Of a stretch of 64,000 nucleotides of DNA, positions 49,466 to 60,700 are shown one piece after another. The stretch's first letter is position 1. Each line of letters opens with the position of its first letter. Position numbers and translations under genes: made by a program. The stretch comes from Diploscapter coronatus (Eukaryota; Nematoda; Chromadorea; Rhabditida; Rhabditidae): contig OZ038423.1 in the NCBI GenBank assembly GCA_964036155.1, positions 33,495,249 to 33,559,248 of the forward strand, read 5' to 3'. The notes under the pieces were generated by a model. The model was not told the DNA's origin. It was given only the letters and a program-made list of their open reading frames with translations, and made no database searches.

Positions 49466-51782
49466 ATGGCGGCGGAAGAAGCTGTGAGGACATTTTTGCA
49501 GAACAAACTGGACAAAAAGGTCGTCTTCATTACGGTAATTCTTCCGATACAGTAGCAATAAAACGCCAACTTTCCATAAATGTAATTTTATCTTTCCTAA
49601 AAAAAATCTTCCTGAATTGAAAATCATGCTATCTTAAAATTCAGACAAATTTCTGCAAGAAAAGGCAAATTTAAGAGTGGCGGAACCCGAGTGCCTCTGG
49701 AGAAAAACGCGGTTAGATTCATCGACAATTTCTCTATGGGAACTAGGGGAGCCGCCAGTGCTGAGTAAGAATTTTTTCTTATCTTTACAATTTTTCGGTC
49801 TGAATTGTATTTTTTCCCTTTTCCTTATGAAATATTATGGTATTTTTCTTTTTAGAAGACAGTATTTAGGGAAATCGAAGGATTTTTCTACTTCCAGATT
49901 TTTCCTATCGCACGGCTACGCGGTGGTTTTCTTTCATCGCGAGGAGTCTCTCCAGCCTTTCGCAAGGAACTATTCGCACCTCTTCTATTCGCTGCAGATC
50001 AAGGATGACCAGGTCTGAATTCTTTGCTCAATTTTCATTTTAAAAAAGTGAACAACTTTTGCTTTCTCAGGAAGGATTGCCTCCATTTCGTGATGCAAAC
50101 TTTAATGAGTTCTCCATAAAAAAAAACCTCTTATGATGTACTCGATTTAATTTTTTCAATATAAAAATCACAAAGCGTTTGGTGAGTAATCAATTGCCTT
50201 ATTTCTCCATTCCCTACGCTGTTTGTTTTCACGATACAGTATCTCCCCGAAAATAGCATTGAATGAGAAGAGAGAAGGGAATATAAAGAAACGGTCCTGA
50301 ATGCGAGAAACTGACGTTATAATGACGAAAATAGCACAGATTCTATGAGAAGTTCACCTAATTTAAAAGGAATAATAATACTAAAAAAATAACTTCAACA
50401 AAATTTATTTAAAAAGTATATTAAAATTATCTTATTTTCAGGTAGTTTGTGATCTGCCGCATTTGAAGGAGGATGTCGCAAATTACCACAAATACAAGGA
50501 CAACCTGCTGTTCGTCACTTTCACCACGCTGCAACAGTATTTGCATCTTCTCGAAAATGTAAGGAATTCCACTTTTATGATAAATTATTATTCGCTAGCA
50601 TTTTATGAAATCTTTTCAGATTAGTCATTTATTGGAGTCTCGGGGCACAGAAGCAATGCTCTACTTGGCCGCGGCAGTTTCTGATTTCTACGTTCAACAT
50701 GAGAAAATGGTATTTTTGTTTTATGAAAATTTACAACCTTATTTCGATATTTTATAGTCGAAATCGATTCATTTTTTTTTCGAAGCGAATGAAATTTTAA
50801 AATACGCACTAAATTTAAGGAAAAACTTTTATGAGTTTATTGTAAAATTTGACGAATTAAGAATTTTCAGCCAACCCACAAAATCCAGTCGAATGAAGGG
50901 AATCTGAACCTGACGCTGAGCATCGTGCCCAAGAAGTTGGACTCGATCGTTAACGAGATCTGCCCGAAAGCGTTCGTCGTTTCATTCAAGGTGCCGATCT
51001 TTTCCTTAAAATACCCGCCTTTTTCGAATAAAAAATCGTTAATTTGAATTTCACGCAGAAACTAACTTGGGAAGAAAAACTTCACAATGTGTGTTATCTT
51101 CTCATATTAGTCATTCATTTAACAATCAGTTTTAAGATTTATTTTTATCTTCATTTGTCCTCATTCTAAATCCGAATCAAATTTTGATTCTGATTTAATT
51201 TGCAGCTGGAGACGGACGAATCGATTCTGATCGACAAGGCACGAGGCGCACTCGTCAAATACGGCCATCAGCTGGTGATTGCGAATTTGCTCGAGACGAG
51301 GAAGGCCAAGGTGGTTCTCGTCGAGAGGGACAGCACCGAGCTCGTGCAGATGAGCCAGGTTGGTTGATTTTAGGAATGAGAATAAAATTGGCAATCGAAA
51401 TTTTTCGCGACCCAACAATATAATGTGTAAGTGCAAGAGAATATTCCCCCTACAATCTCTACCCTCTCATACTCTTACGTACTCTATATCGGTGGATCGC
51501 AAAATCGCGATAAATCCAAATGTAGCTAGAAAATTCATGGCTCTTCTTAACTAAATAATTTTGAAAAAAAAACATTTCAAATTTATAACTATTTCGACTT
51601 TTTTCGAAGGTATTAGAAATCGCTATTTAAAACTAAAGAATACAAGATAGAATTTCGAATATTATCCTCTGAAGATCATAAGATTTTAGGATGAGCTCGA
51701 TTCTGGCAAATATATCGAAGAGAAAATTGTGGCCCGACTCGTTGAGATACATGACAACTTCATCAAAATGAACAGAAAATGA
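49466..51782 (+). CDS. PPCS: Phosphopantothenoylcysteine synthetase (coenzyme A synthesis)
   Basis: Eight exons give about 285 residues. From [18 protein letters not shown] the protein runs into [14 protein letters not shown] and [20 protein letters not shown], the nucleotide-binding signature of eukaryotic PPCS. Further landmarks are [80 protein letters not shown] and [12 protein letters not shown]. The enzyme ligates cysteine to 4'-phosphopantothenate using a nucleotide triphosphate, the second step of CoA synthesis in the cytosol. The conserved ITSGGT junction spans intron 1 and forces use of an AAG acceptor (TTTAAG) at about 49675. The length fits the family. It lies on the same strand as swsn-3, with a likely trans-splice acceptor just upstream, so an operon is possible but the spacing is large. 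An intron hosts MITE family C copy 1. Confidence 0.95.
51398..51512. repeat. MITE family C, copy 1 (PPCS intron)
   Basis: TTTTTCGCGACCCAACAATA and ATGTGTAAG at the left, CTTACGTACTCTATATCGG and GATCGCAAAATCGCGA at the right: an imperfect inverted repeat around a pyrimidine-rich centre (CTCTACCCTCTC). It matches 56163-56275. Confidence 0.7.
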
Positions 51783-52083
51783 AAGATGGAATTTTGTCAA
51801 GGTTATATGCGTAAATTGAAATTCTAAGACATTCCTAGAGGAATTAAAGCATTTTTGTTGCAGATAAATGTTCCTAAGATTTATTTTTTCACTTCAATGA
51901 TGCACACTTATCTTTTTTGCAATAAACCGAAGAAAACATACGATTGTTCGAATATCGAGGTGGTTTGAGTCCAATTCTTAACCTCAAACGATTCTGCTAA
52001 CATGATGTTGTTATGGCTAGAAATAATGTAACTGATTTTCGTCTTCTAAAGAATTATTTTTTCGCTATAATAACTTTTGTATA
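51783..52083. other. 3' flank of PPCS
   Basis: AT-rich. It includes AATAAA at about 51922, a plausible polyadenylation signal for PPCS. Nothing else is seen. Confidence 0.4.
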
Positions 52084-52480
52084 TGTACAATAGGGGTTCG
52101 CAATCAATTACAAACAATCTCGAGTTGTAATCGTTTATTGCAGATGTGCAAAGGTAAACGATGTGTTGTGGATGGAGAGAAGTAGAGATGTAGAGTGAGG
52201 GATAGAGGTGGTCGGACCGGTCCGAGGAGGAGTGGATGAGTAGAGGAAGACGCAGGAACTAGGAGTGGTACCTTCGGCTCTCTTGGTGCTATCCTTCGGT
52301 CTGAAGGTGATAATGTCCTCTACTGAGATCCACGGCTATTTATACTCTCCTGCATTATCTTACTAGAGATGATATAGTTTATGCCAAAGTTGACACCATC
52401 AAATTGGCTCTGTGTAATTGCATAATCAGCACAACCGATTATTGCAAGCTACTACAAAAATACACTTTCGGGTTTTTACA
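52084..52480 (-). mobile_element. Probable solo LTR of an LTR retrotransposon
   Basis: A 397-bp block with base composition unlike its flanks (GC-richer centre with GGTCGGACCGGTCCGAGG). It starts TGTACA and ends TTTTTACA on the plus strand, so both strands begin TG and end CA. Flanking pentanucleotides are similar (GTATA and ATATA), as expected for a slightly decayed 5-bp target duplication. Read on the minus strand, a TATA box (AGTATAAATAGC) is followed about 235 bp later by AATAAACG and then the end, which is the U3-R-U5 order of an LTR. No internal gag or pol sequence and no second LTR is present in the window, hence solo. Confidence 0.65.
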
Positions 52481-53171
52481 ATATACATGTTGTCATGACT
52501 ACTAATTATTAAATTAAAACCAATTGAAATTTCAAGACAATTTCTCACGAGAGAATTTAATTGCAATATTGAAAGAAAACCAATAAATCAAATCAGTACC
52601 CATCAAATTCTCTAATCAACTTTATTAAATTAAAATTGTAGCTTTTATATTGAATTTATTTTTTAATGACAAAAAATCGACTAAAGCATAATGTTGAGGT
52701 TTAAAATGTCGTCAAATCGATGCTGTTTATTGGTAATTGCCTTGCGTTATCAACAAGACATGTGCGACTATTTTGGAAGAATACAAATACTCGCTTGCTC
52801 ACTTGTTTTCTTGGTCAATAATTATATGTCAAGTACAGTGTAGTTTTATGAAAATCATCGTCTGAATTGTTGATACTTAGAAAGCTTTTCTTCTTTATAA
52901 CTCCCAAATCTCATTTTAAAATTATTTGGAAAATCTGATTTTTATTCTTATGTCCTATAAAATGAAATATTTATAGTCTGGTTTGACCAATTTTTACACA
53001 AAATTATCTTTCTTAAATGCATATTTCGAATAATGATTTTAAAAATGTCGTAAAATAATGTTTTGTTAAAATCGCTCTTATCTTCTAGACGCATTTATTT
53101 ATTGTCACCGATTGACAATTTCCTACTAGAGATAAGGAAATATTTACCAGTTGAGATATTCTAGTCTATAA
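52481..53171. other. Intergenic, 5' side of UGT gene 1
   Basis: AT-rich with no open frame of interest. A trans-splice-like acceptor (GATATTCTAG) lies about 8 bases before the UGT start at 53172. Confidence 0.4.
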
Positions 53172-56100
53172 ATGATGCGATCGATATTTCATCTATCACT
53201 GATTTGTCTAATTTGCATATTCAACCGGATATGGGCCTATAATATCGTGTTCTATCTGAATGCAGCCGCCCATACCCATCTCGATTACGCCAGTGTGCTC
53301 ATTGATGCCTTGGTTGAGAGAGGGCATAATGTTGTAAGCAATTCGAGAGCTACCTCTTTATGGACAGATCTAGGCCGATTTTCAGTCAAAACGAGAAATA
53401 GCAATCCTTTATGATGATTGAAATGAATTAGCTGAGAACTATTTGAATTTCTCATAAGCTTAAAACAACCATAGAATTAACACTATCCAAAGATGATAAA
53501 ATTCAATTAATTTATCAGGACCTGATAATCGGTCGAATAAACCCACTGGTGACGAAGAATGGAACGGCGAAAACTCGAAAAGTCATTGAATTTTTCTTAC
53601 CAAAAACTGAAAGTTGGGTCAAGGTAAGTTTAGGTCAATTTGATTTGTATCAATTAACAAATAATAGCGGACTGATGGATTATCATCAGGAATAATTTCT
53701 AAAATATCAGTTTCATTTTGAATTTTTTGCCAAAGTTATATTTTCAGAAATCTCACCTGGCAAACCCCTTTTCTGAAGACATTTCGATTTTGCGAAATAT
53801 TCCCTGGCGATATTCCGCTCGACACACCTTCGCAGTTGGCGCGATGGCACTTTGCGAAGGTTTTTTTCAGTTCGATGGCTTTCCCTGAAAGAATTGAATA
53901 TTTAGTCGGTATAAAATCGGGTGAACCGTTAAAGTTTTTGAAAGAGGGTGGATATGATATTGGGTTGACCAGCGATTATGATTCCTGTGGGGCGATTCTA
54001 ATGCATCAGGTGGGCGCAACATTTTATTACTATGTTCTGTGCCTGGATTCACGAAACTTTCGCAACTTCCAGTACAGAAGTAGATCGGAATCGGGGTCAG
54101 ATTTGATGATTTTTTTCTTACGAATTCGGGATTAGAATCAAAGTTCAAATGAGATATTTTCAGAATCGGAATAGGAAACGAATTCTTGTTATATAAAATT
54201 TCCGAAGAAAGGGTTACAAAAGTTGCATGGACCCTGGCACTGAATTCGGAACTCCTTTAAGTTAAAACTTTAGATCTGAATCAAGTAAATTTTATTTTTT
54301 AAATTTCGATAATTTAATCACCTATCTACCATTATATTTCTATGCATTACAAAATGATCAAGTTATGAACACAAAGCTTAAGGCAAGAATACCTTCGATT
54401 GGCAGTTTTCTAGCGACTACATTTCTGCCGATGGAAATTCAGACTCATGGCCTACCAATGGCAGCTGGGGCATTTCAAGTTGAGATAAATATTCGTTTAT
54501 CTAAAAGCCTCTATTAGTTATTTTTTAATTATTTATTTTTAGACCTACAATTTCAACCTGATCTGGACTTGAATAATAATATTTGGCACCGGTTATGGAA
54601 TTCGATACTTTGTACATTGCGAGTTTTCGACGAACGTTCGTCTGTCATCAATGTTCAGGTGGGTTATTTATAATTTTGTTGCATAAATCTCAAGAATTTG
54701 TACAGTGTTTTTTCCATTTTTTTTAGACATCTCTAGCCCGTTCCTATTATGGAGCCGATTTTCCGGAAGTCGATAAGATCGGAGCGAATTTCGACGTCGC
54801 ATTTGTGAACACAGTAGATCTGTTGGAGAGCACGAGGGTGACCACGGGAAAAATCAAGCATATCGGAGGAATCGCTATAAAACAAGCGAAGAAACTTGAC
54901 GAGGTTCGAAAACATTCTAAAACAAATGAAACCGAATTATTCTAGGAACTCGAAGAAATTGTTTCGAACTTATCGTATAAAGGAGTGGTGGTCTTTACAT
55001 TTGGAACACAAGTAGGTAATTTGAAATTGGTTTTAAATTAATTTCGTTAATTATCAAAAGTTATGTTTTATTATGACAGTCTTGCGATAATGGCTTTGTT
55101 TAAGTCATTGCTGAAAGATATCTTTTTATTCAAATCGATGATTTTCAGATCCAGACAGAACAAATGCCTCAGAAAATTCGACTTGCATTTGCTCAGGCTT
55201 TCGCCAGTTTTCCTGAATATGCATTCCTGTGGAAATACGACTCGATGCCGGATGACGACGTCGTTTTCAGCGGAGTTAGCAATGCCTTTCGATTCAAATG
55301 GCTGCCACAGCGGGATTTGCTGGGTAATGGATTTTCAAAGGCAACTTTCCAACATACAATTTAAAATTCTCCAATAATAACTCTGGACATTTGATGACGA
55401 ATGCCTACTCAATTTGATAGGGACTCAAATAGCAAATATCGTCACAAAAATCAATTGATTTATCTTATTGCATGAAAATTAGAAATGCCAACTGGCGTAG
55501 ATCAAAACCGCATCAGTACATGTATTAGATCTAAAATTGTGTTCCCTTTTATATCTCATAATTATGGACAGGTATAAACTTATCATGCCTGGCTACTTGT
55601 GTTTTATAGTTAATGAAAGATTTCGCGTCTGTACCATAGCTGTGGACAACTCTGATGAAGGCCAGCATGATTAGGAAATTTCAGCTCACAACCGAACAGT
55701 TGCCTTCATATCGCATATGGGTTTGAACAGTTACATGGAGGCCGCATTTTCCGGAGTTCCGATTCTAGCCGTTCCTATTTTTACCGATCAATTCCACAAT
55801 ACGAGGACAGGTCAACATGAATTTTTGTGCTTTTTTAATTCCACTATTTTAGCAGTAAAAAGGGGAGTCGCTTTCAAAGTTAGCAAGAATAACATCACTT
55901 TTGATTCGATAAAACACGGCTTGGAAGAGATTTTGCACAACCCTAAGTATGTCGAGATAGAAATTTCACTTTTATCCAACAGAAAATTCCAGGTATCGTG
56001 AAAATTCGAAACGAGTGAAAAAGATGCTGAACGATCGACCGGAGAATTCCAAGGAGATTTTCGTAAAATGGGTCGAATTTGCCGCTTCTAATCCAGGACT

Positions 56101-56493
56101 TCATGAGGTTAGAAAATTTTCAATTAGACAAATCAATATCATAAAAATGGCAATCTGAGGTTTCCGCGATTTCACGACCCAACGAAATAGTGTGTAAAAG
56201 CGAGAGAGCATTCCTTTACATCTCCACCCCTCCTATCCCTACATACTATTTTTTGAGTCACGAGGTCGCGAAAAATTCAAACAACCTAAAATATCTTTTT
56301 CTTTTTCAAAAAAATTCAGTACCTAAATCTACCTGGAAACGATATGTCGCCGATAAAATATTACTGTTTGGATATTTTCTTCTACGCCATTCTCCTATTC
56401 CTAACAGTAATCTACTTCGTTCTGAAATTACTGCGGGTTGTTATCCACAAATTGAAAGGATCAGACAAAGAACTGAAGACTAAAAATGAATAA
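53172..56493 (+). CDS. UDP-glycosyltransferase (UGT), gene 1 of a tandem pair
   Basis: About 13 exons. A signal peptide (MMRSIFHLSLICLICIFNR) leads to the acceptor-binding half with NAAAHTHLDYASVLIDALVE and GHNV, then GGYDIGLTSDYDSCG, PSIGSFLATTFLPME and GLPMAAGAF. The donor-binding half has VVVFTFGTQ, FLWKYDSM, FKWLPQRDLL and the UGT signature region FISHMGLNSYMEAAFSGVPI and LAVPIFTDQFHN. A C-terminal membrane anchor (FYAILLFLTVIYFVLK) and Lys-rich tail follow. Such enzymes glycosylate lipophilic substrates on the ER lumen side. The usual His-Gly/Ala-Gly of the signature is His-Met-Gly here, so activity may be altered. Two introns are minimal: about 53860-53905 and about 54495-54542. Using them keeps the frame and the same phases as gene 2. 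The last intron hosts MITE family C copy 2. Confidence 0.88.
56163..56275. repeat. MITE family C, copy 2 (UGT intron)
   Basis: CGCGATTTCACGACCCAACG and AAATAGTGTGTA at the left pair with TACATACTATTTTTTGAGTC and ACGAGGTCGCG at the right. The centre is pyrimidine-rich (CTCCACCCCTCC). Same design as 51398-51512. It lies in the last intron of UGT gene 1. Confidence 0.75.
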
Positions 56494-57774
56494 AGACATT
56501 TATCTATTGATAATCGTTATCATGTGCTTGGTACATGAAAATATTTCCTGGTTAACTTTGAACCTCGATGAGCATTTTTGAGCCGAAAACACTGACCAAC
56601 TAATCATATCAGTCGCATTAGCTACACGCAAATTGATTAGTTGATTCAAACTATTGAGAAAATATCAAATTTCTTAAAAGGGCATCATTTTGAGAGGGTG
56701 AGGCTTTGAAATTTCTGATAAACTCTGATATGATAAGGACTGAGCTTTCTAATTGCTGTAAGGATGCAAAATTTTTTATTGTTATTTGAATGAATGAAAG
56801 GAAAAAATATTTCTCACTTATTACTTGAGTACATCTTCTAATGGGCTATGTGTTTCGTAATTTGCCTGATAAATAGAATTTTTAAACACTTATCTTACTT
56901 CATTTTTGAAAGTTCAGAAAAAGCTGCAAACTTATGGATGGAACTTTACATCATATGCAATAAATTGTACCTTCCAGGTTGGGTATTGGAGTATAGAGCG
57001 AAAGTGATTGACACACGATTGCTTCGGTGTGGCAGACAGATAACACAAAGAGTAACAAATGATAAAGAACGAAATATGGAATGGACGGAAGTTTGATCGT
57101 TAGATAAAAACAGATTCAAATTAATCATTCTAATTAGTGTCTTTACCAAGCTACATCAAAGATTGATGTTTATAGAAGCTTCCTGCTATTGATATCAATA
57201 TGTATAGTTAGGAATGTCATAAGATTTTCAGCCATCACTGTTAGAAAATATCATTCTTAACTTCAAGTTTAGTATACAATCTATAAGTTTTAGATAATAA
57301 GTTATTTTGAATATTTAGTACCTTTTTCTAGCATTTATTTGAGTGTTCTTATTTAGAAAATGCCTATCGGTCGATTTTCATTCCTATCTTCTTATAGCAC
57401 ACTTGACGATCATAGACAATGACGAAAACTTGCGTTTTGCGATTTTTGCTTCGTTTGTAAGTAAAGATAATTTGCCGTCTCGAATTTATCATTTACTTGA
57501 AAAATCACCATTCAATGATGTCTAATGATATTATGTCTAGGTATTTTCGTCTTTGAATTGTCCTTATTAAATTTGATCGTAAACTTACTAATATTTCATT
57601 ACCTGAAATTAGACTACTTTTACATTTATACTCACAATGTCCTCAAATGATCTTTTTCCGTTCGATCTAAAAATCACAAATCACTGATCAAATGTTCGCT
57701 GCCTGATTGACCGCTATATATTGATAATGATCGCTATTAGTACACACAACAATTTTAGGATCTTTATTATATCA
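56494..57774. other. Spacer between the two UGT genes
   Basis: AT-rich, no gene seen. The 82-codon frame at 56848-57096 lacks splice support. A trans-splice-like acceptor (CAATTTTAG) at about 57758 precedes the gene 2 start. Confidence 0.4.
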
Positions 57775-60700
57775 ATGAGGTTATATTCTTTGATATTTTA
57801 TATTTCTATTTTACAATGTCTAATACCTGCAATATCCAGCCTAAACATACTGATTTATCATATCGCCGTAGCGAAAAGTCATATGGATTATTGCACAACG
57901 TTAATTCGTATTCTTGCAGAACGGGGCCATAATGTGGTGAGTTTTTATGAATCGAAATAAGATAATTTGAAAGTTCTCTAGACATATGAAATACGCATAT
58001 TTTATGCTCATTTATCCATAATTTGAAATCGCAACAGGAGATTAATCACGTTTTTTATAAATTTATGTTTTCAAAGACAATTCAACGAAAAATCAGTTTT
58101 ATCTACTCCGAGTTAAATCATGAAGCTTTACTAGTCCATGATCAACTGAATTTAGGACGTGATCTTTTCGCGAATGAACCCCCAACTCTCGATGTCGATA
58201 TTCAACACGACAGCGGCAAGACGGTACATCGTCGTTGGTTTTGCTGGGGCTAGTTGCCTTTTAATTTAAACAATTTTATATTATATTCAGTTTAACCAAT
58301 TAATTCTGTTATCGACTAGGTTTAATCATAATGCAGAAACACTTAGATTTAAATCGTGAACTCTCAGATAAGGAAAAATTCCGCGCTTTAATTTTGGACT
58401 ACCGATTTTTATCAAAATTCGAACCTCGTTTATCATGTGAATTTGAAAATACTGGCCAATTGTCTTTCAATAATAAGTCTTGTATTTTATGACTTTTGTT
58501 ATCATCCTAAGAGATACTTGTAGTTTCTACCTTTAGATAACAAACTAAAAGTGCGCATAATTTTCAAACTAATTTACGCGAGGAGCTACTGTTTTATAAA
58601 AAAAAAATAAAAAGATGCAAAAATATTAACCTTTGATAAATAATAACGTTACAACAGCGCGATAGATGTTATTTTCCAGAAGCTAAAATTCGATATTTTC
58701 CTATTTCATTAAGATATAGGAAGATTTTCATACGAAATTGAACTTTATAAGGTTCGTAACAGAATTTTGTGGCAACACTTATACCTATGGGATATCTGTG
58801 CATAAAATCTGACTTAATTTCTGTCTTGATCTGAGTACATCTTAAAATATCAGGCTATAAATATAAAAACATGTAATTGTAGTTTAAAAAGATATAAATT
58901 CAGGATGAAACAGCCTGGAATAAGAGTCCTCATTTGACAAACCCGTTTGCTCCAGATAGCAGCACAAACACTTATCACTCATTTCTAAAGGCTACATATG
59001 CGACGTGCAAAAGTAAGATTTGGATTTACAGTAACGGTCAAAAAGTTTGGGACGAGTTTGATTATGAATGAAGCACTATATTCTATAGACGGAATTATCG
59101 CGAGTCAATTTAGATTAAACTTGGCAAGAATTCGCATCTCAGTTTGAAAATGATGTGTGCTAAATTTCATTCAGATTGGTCAATAATAATTTCGCCTACC
59201 AGGCTTCATTTTATAATCATATAATTGTTCCAAACTTTTGACCGCCGCTACATACAAAAATGATCTAATTTTTATTTAGAAGCCTTATCAACAAATGCAA
59301 CCGAGGAATTCATCAAGCAAGAGCGCTATGATATCGGACTTACAACGGGTAAATTTGCTTCTAAAATAATACGATTTTGCATTAGTGGCAGTTCGGACAT
59401 GTTTCTAAACCTGCATATAAAGATCATGCATTGATTAAAAAAACGGATGGAAATCATGCCGTACCAGAATTTTCTCTCTCTGAAAAATCATGACAATTTA
59501 ATTTTCGTTATTCAGATTATGAATATTGTGGGCACATAATTTTCTTCAAAAATGGGTTGAACTCTATAGCTTCATATTCCGCGATGCCAATCATTCCCGA
59601 AACTATATTCGCTGCAGGTTTACCGTCTCCGGCGTCGAGTTTCACACGTAAGACTTATATTTGAACAAAATATGTCTTATAATGTGTTGACTAAAAGATA
59701 TAATACAGTAACCACTCACTAATTTTCGTTCTACTTGTTCATCTACTTGCGGAGCACCTATTCGGCTAAACACTTGTCTATTTATTGGGGTTGTCAAATC
59801 TTGAAAGCATTCCAGGTTTCGGCCAAATTGATGTAACGTAAGTAGTCGAAAAGCTAGACAAAAAATATGAGTAATACATTTTGAGCGCCACTACGTTTTG
59901 AACCAACAAATATTAGATTGTCCCATCTCATTGATCTTGTAATTCGCAAAATTTCAGCCTTCCAACCGCCCGTCAACCCCTACAGCATCTGGAGTCGATT
60001 TATGAACGCAATCCGTCTTGGAGAGGCCTATTACAGCGATATGAAATGGATAACGGATGAATTTGTATTATCTATCTTAGTTTCAAACTAAAATTTAATC
60101 TTTGTAACTTCAGACAAAAATAGCCCGAGAAAAATACGGTCCAGATTTTCCCGATGTCAAGCAATTCATCTACAAATTGGACGTGATTTTCGTGAATTCG
60201 AACCAGGTTTTCGAGCCCGCGAGGCCGATTTCGCATAAAACGAAATACATTGGAGGAATCGCTCTGAAACAGCCAAAACCGCTAAACGAAGTAACTTTTT
60301 GTTCGTTAGCACTTTTATATAAAATTTCATGTTTCAAAACAGAGGTTCGATAATTATTCTTGAAAATTTAGGATATGAACGAAATGTTGTCGAAAGCAAA
60401 ACGAGGAAATGTTATCGTTGCGTTTGGGAGTCAGGTATGAACATTTGGTATTTAACATTTTCATTTGTCGTCAGCATTTGGGATACTGAGCTTAGGTAAA
60501 GGGAAGAAATCCGATGGTAAATACAGGAAACCTAGATTTTTAATTAGAAACGTATCTTGCCTGTGTGATTTTATCCAACTGTTTTAGATATCGACGAAAG
60601 CAATGCCATTCGAATTGCGCTGTCATTTCGTGCGCGCATTCAACAAATTCTCCGAGTTTTCGTTCATCTGGCGGTACGATGAGATGGAAGATGACGACGT

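Noticed and set aside
53851..53912. Apparent frameshift at a run of seven T in UGT gene 1
   Set aside because: A 46-bp intron from about 53860 to 53905, with a GTTTTT donor and ATATTTAG acceptor, restores the frame and has the same phase as the matching intron in UGT gene 2, so no lesion is needed.
54478..54545. Apparent phase mismatch between UGT gene 1 exons, suggesting a pseudogene
   Set aside because: A donor at about 54495 (ATTC|GTTTAT) leaves one base and joins in frame to the exon after TTTTTAG at about 54542, matching the phase in gene 2.
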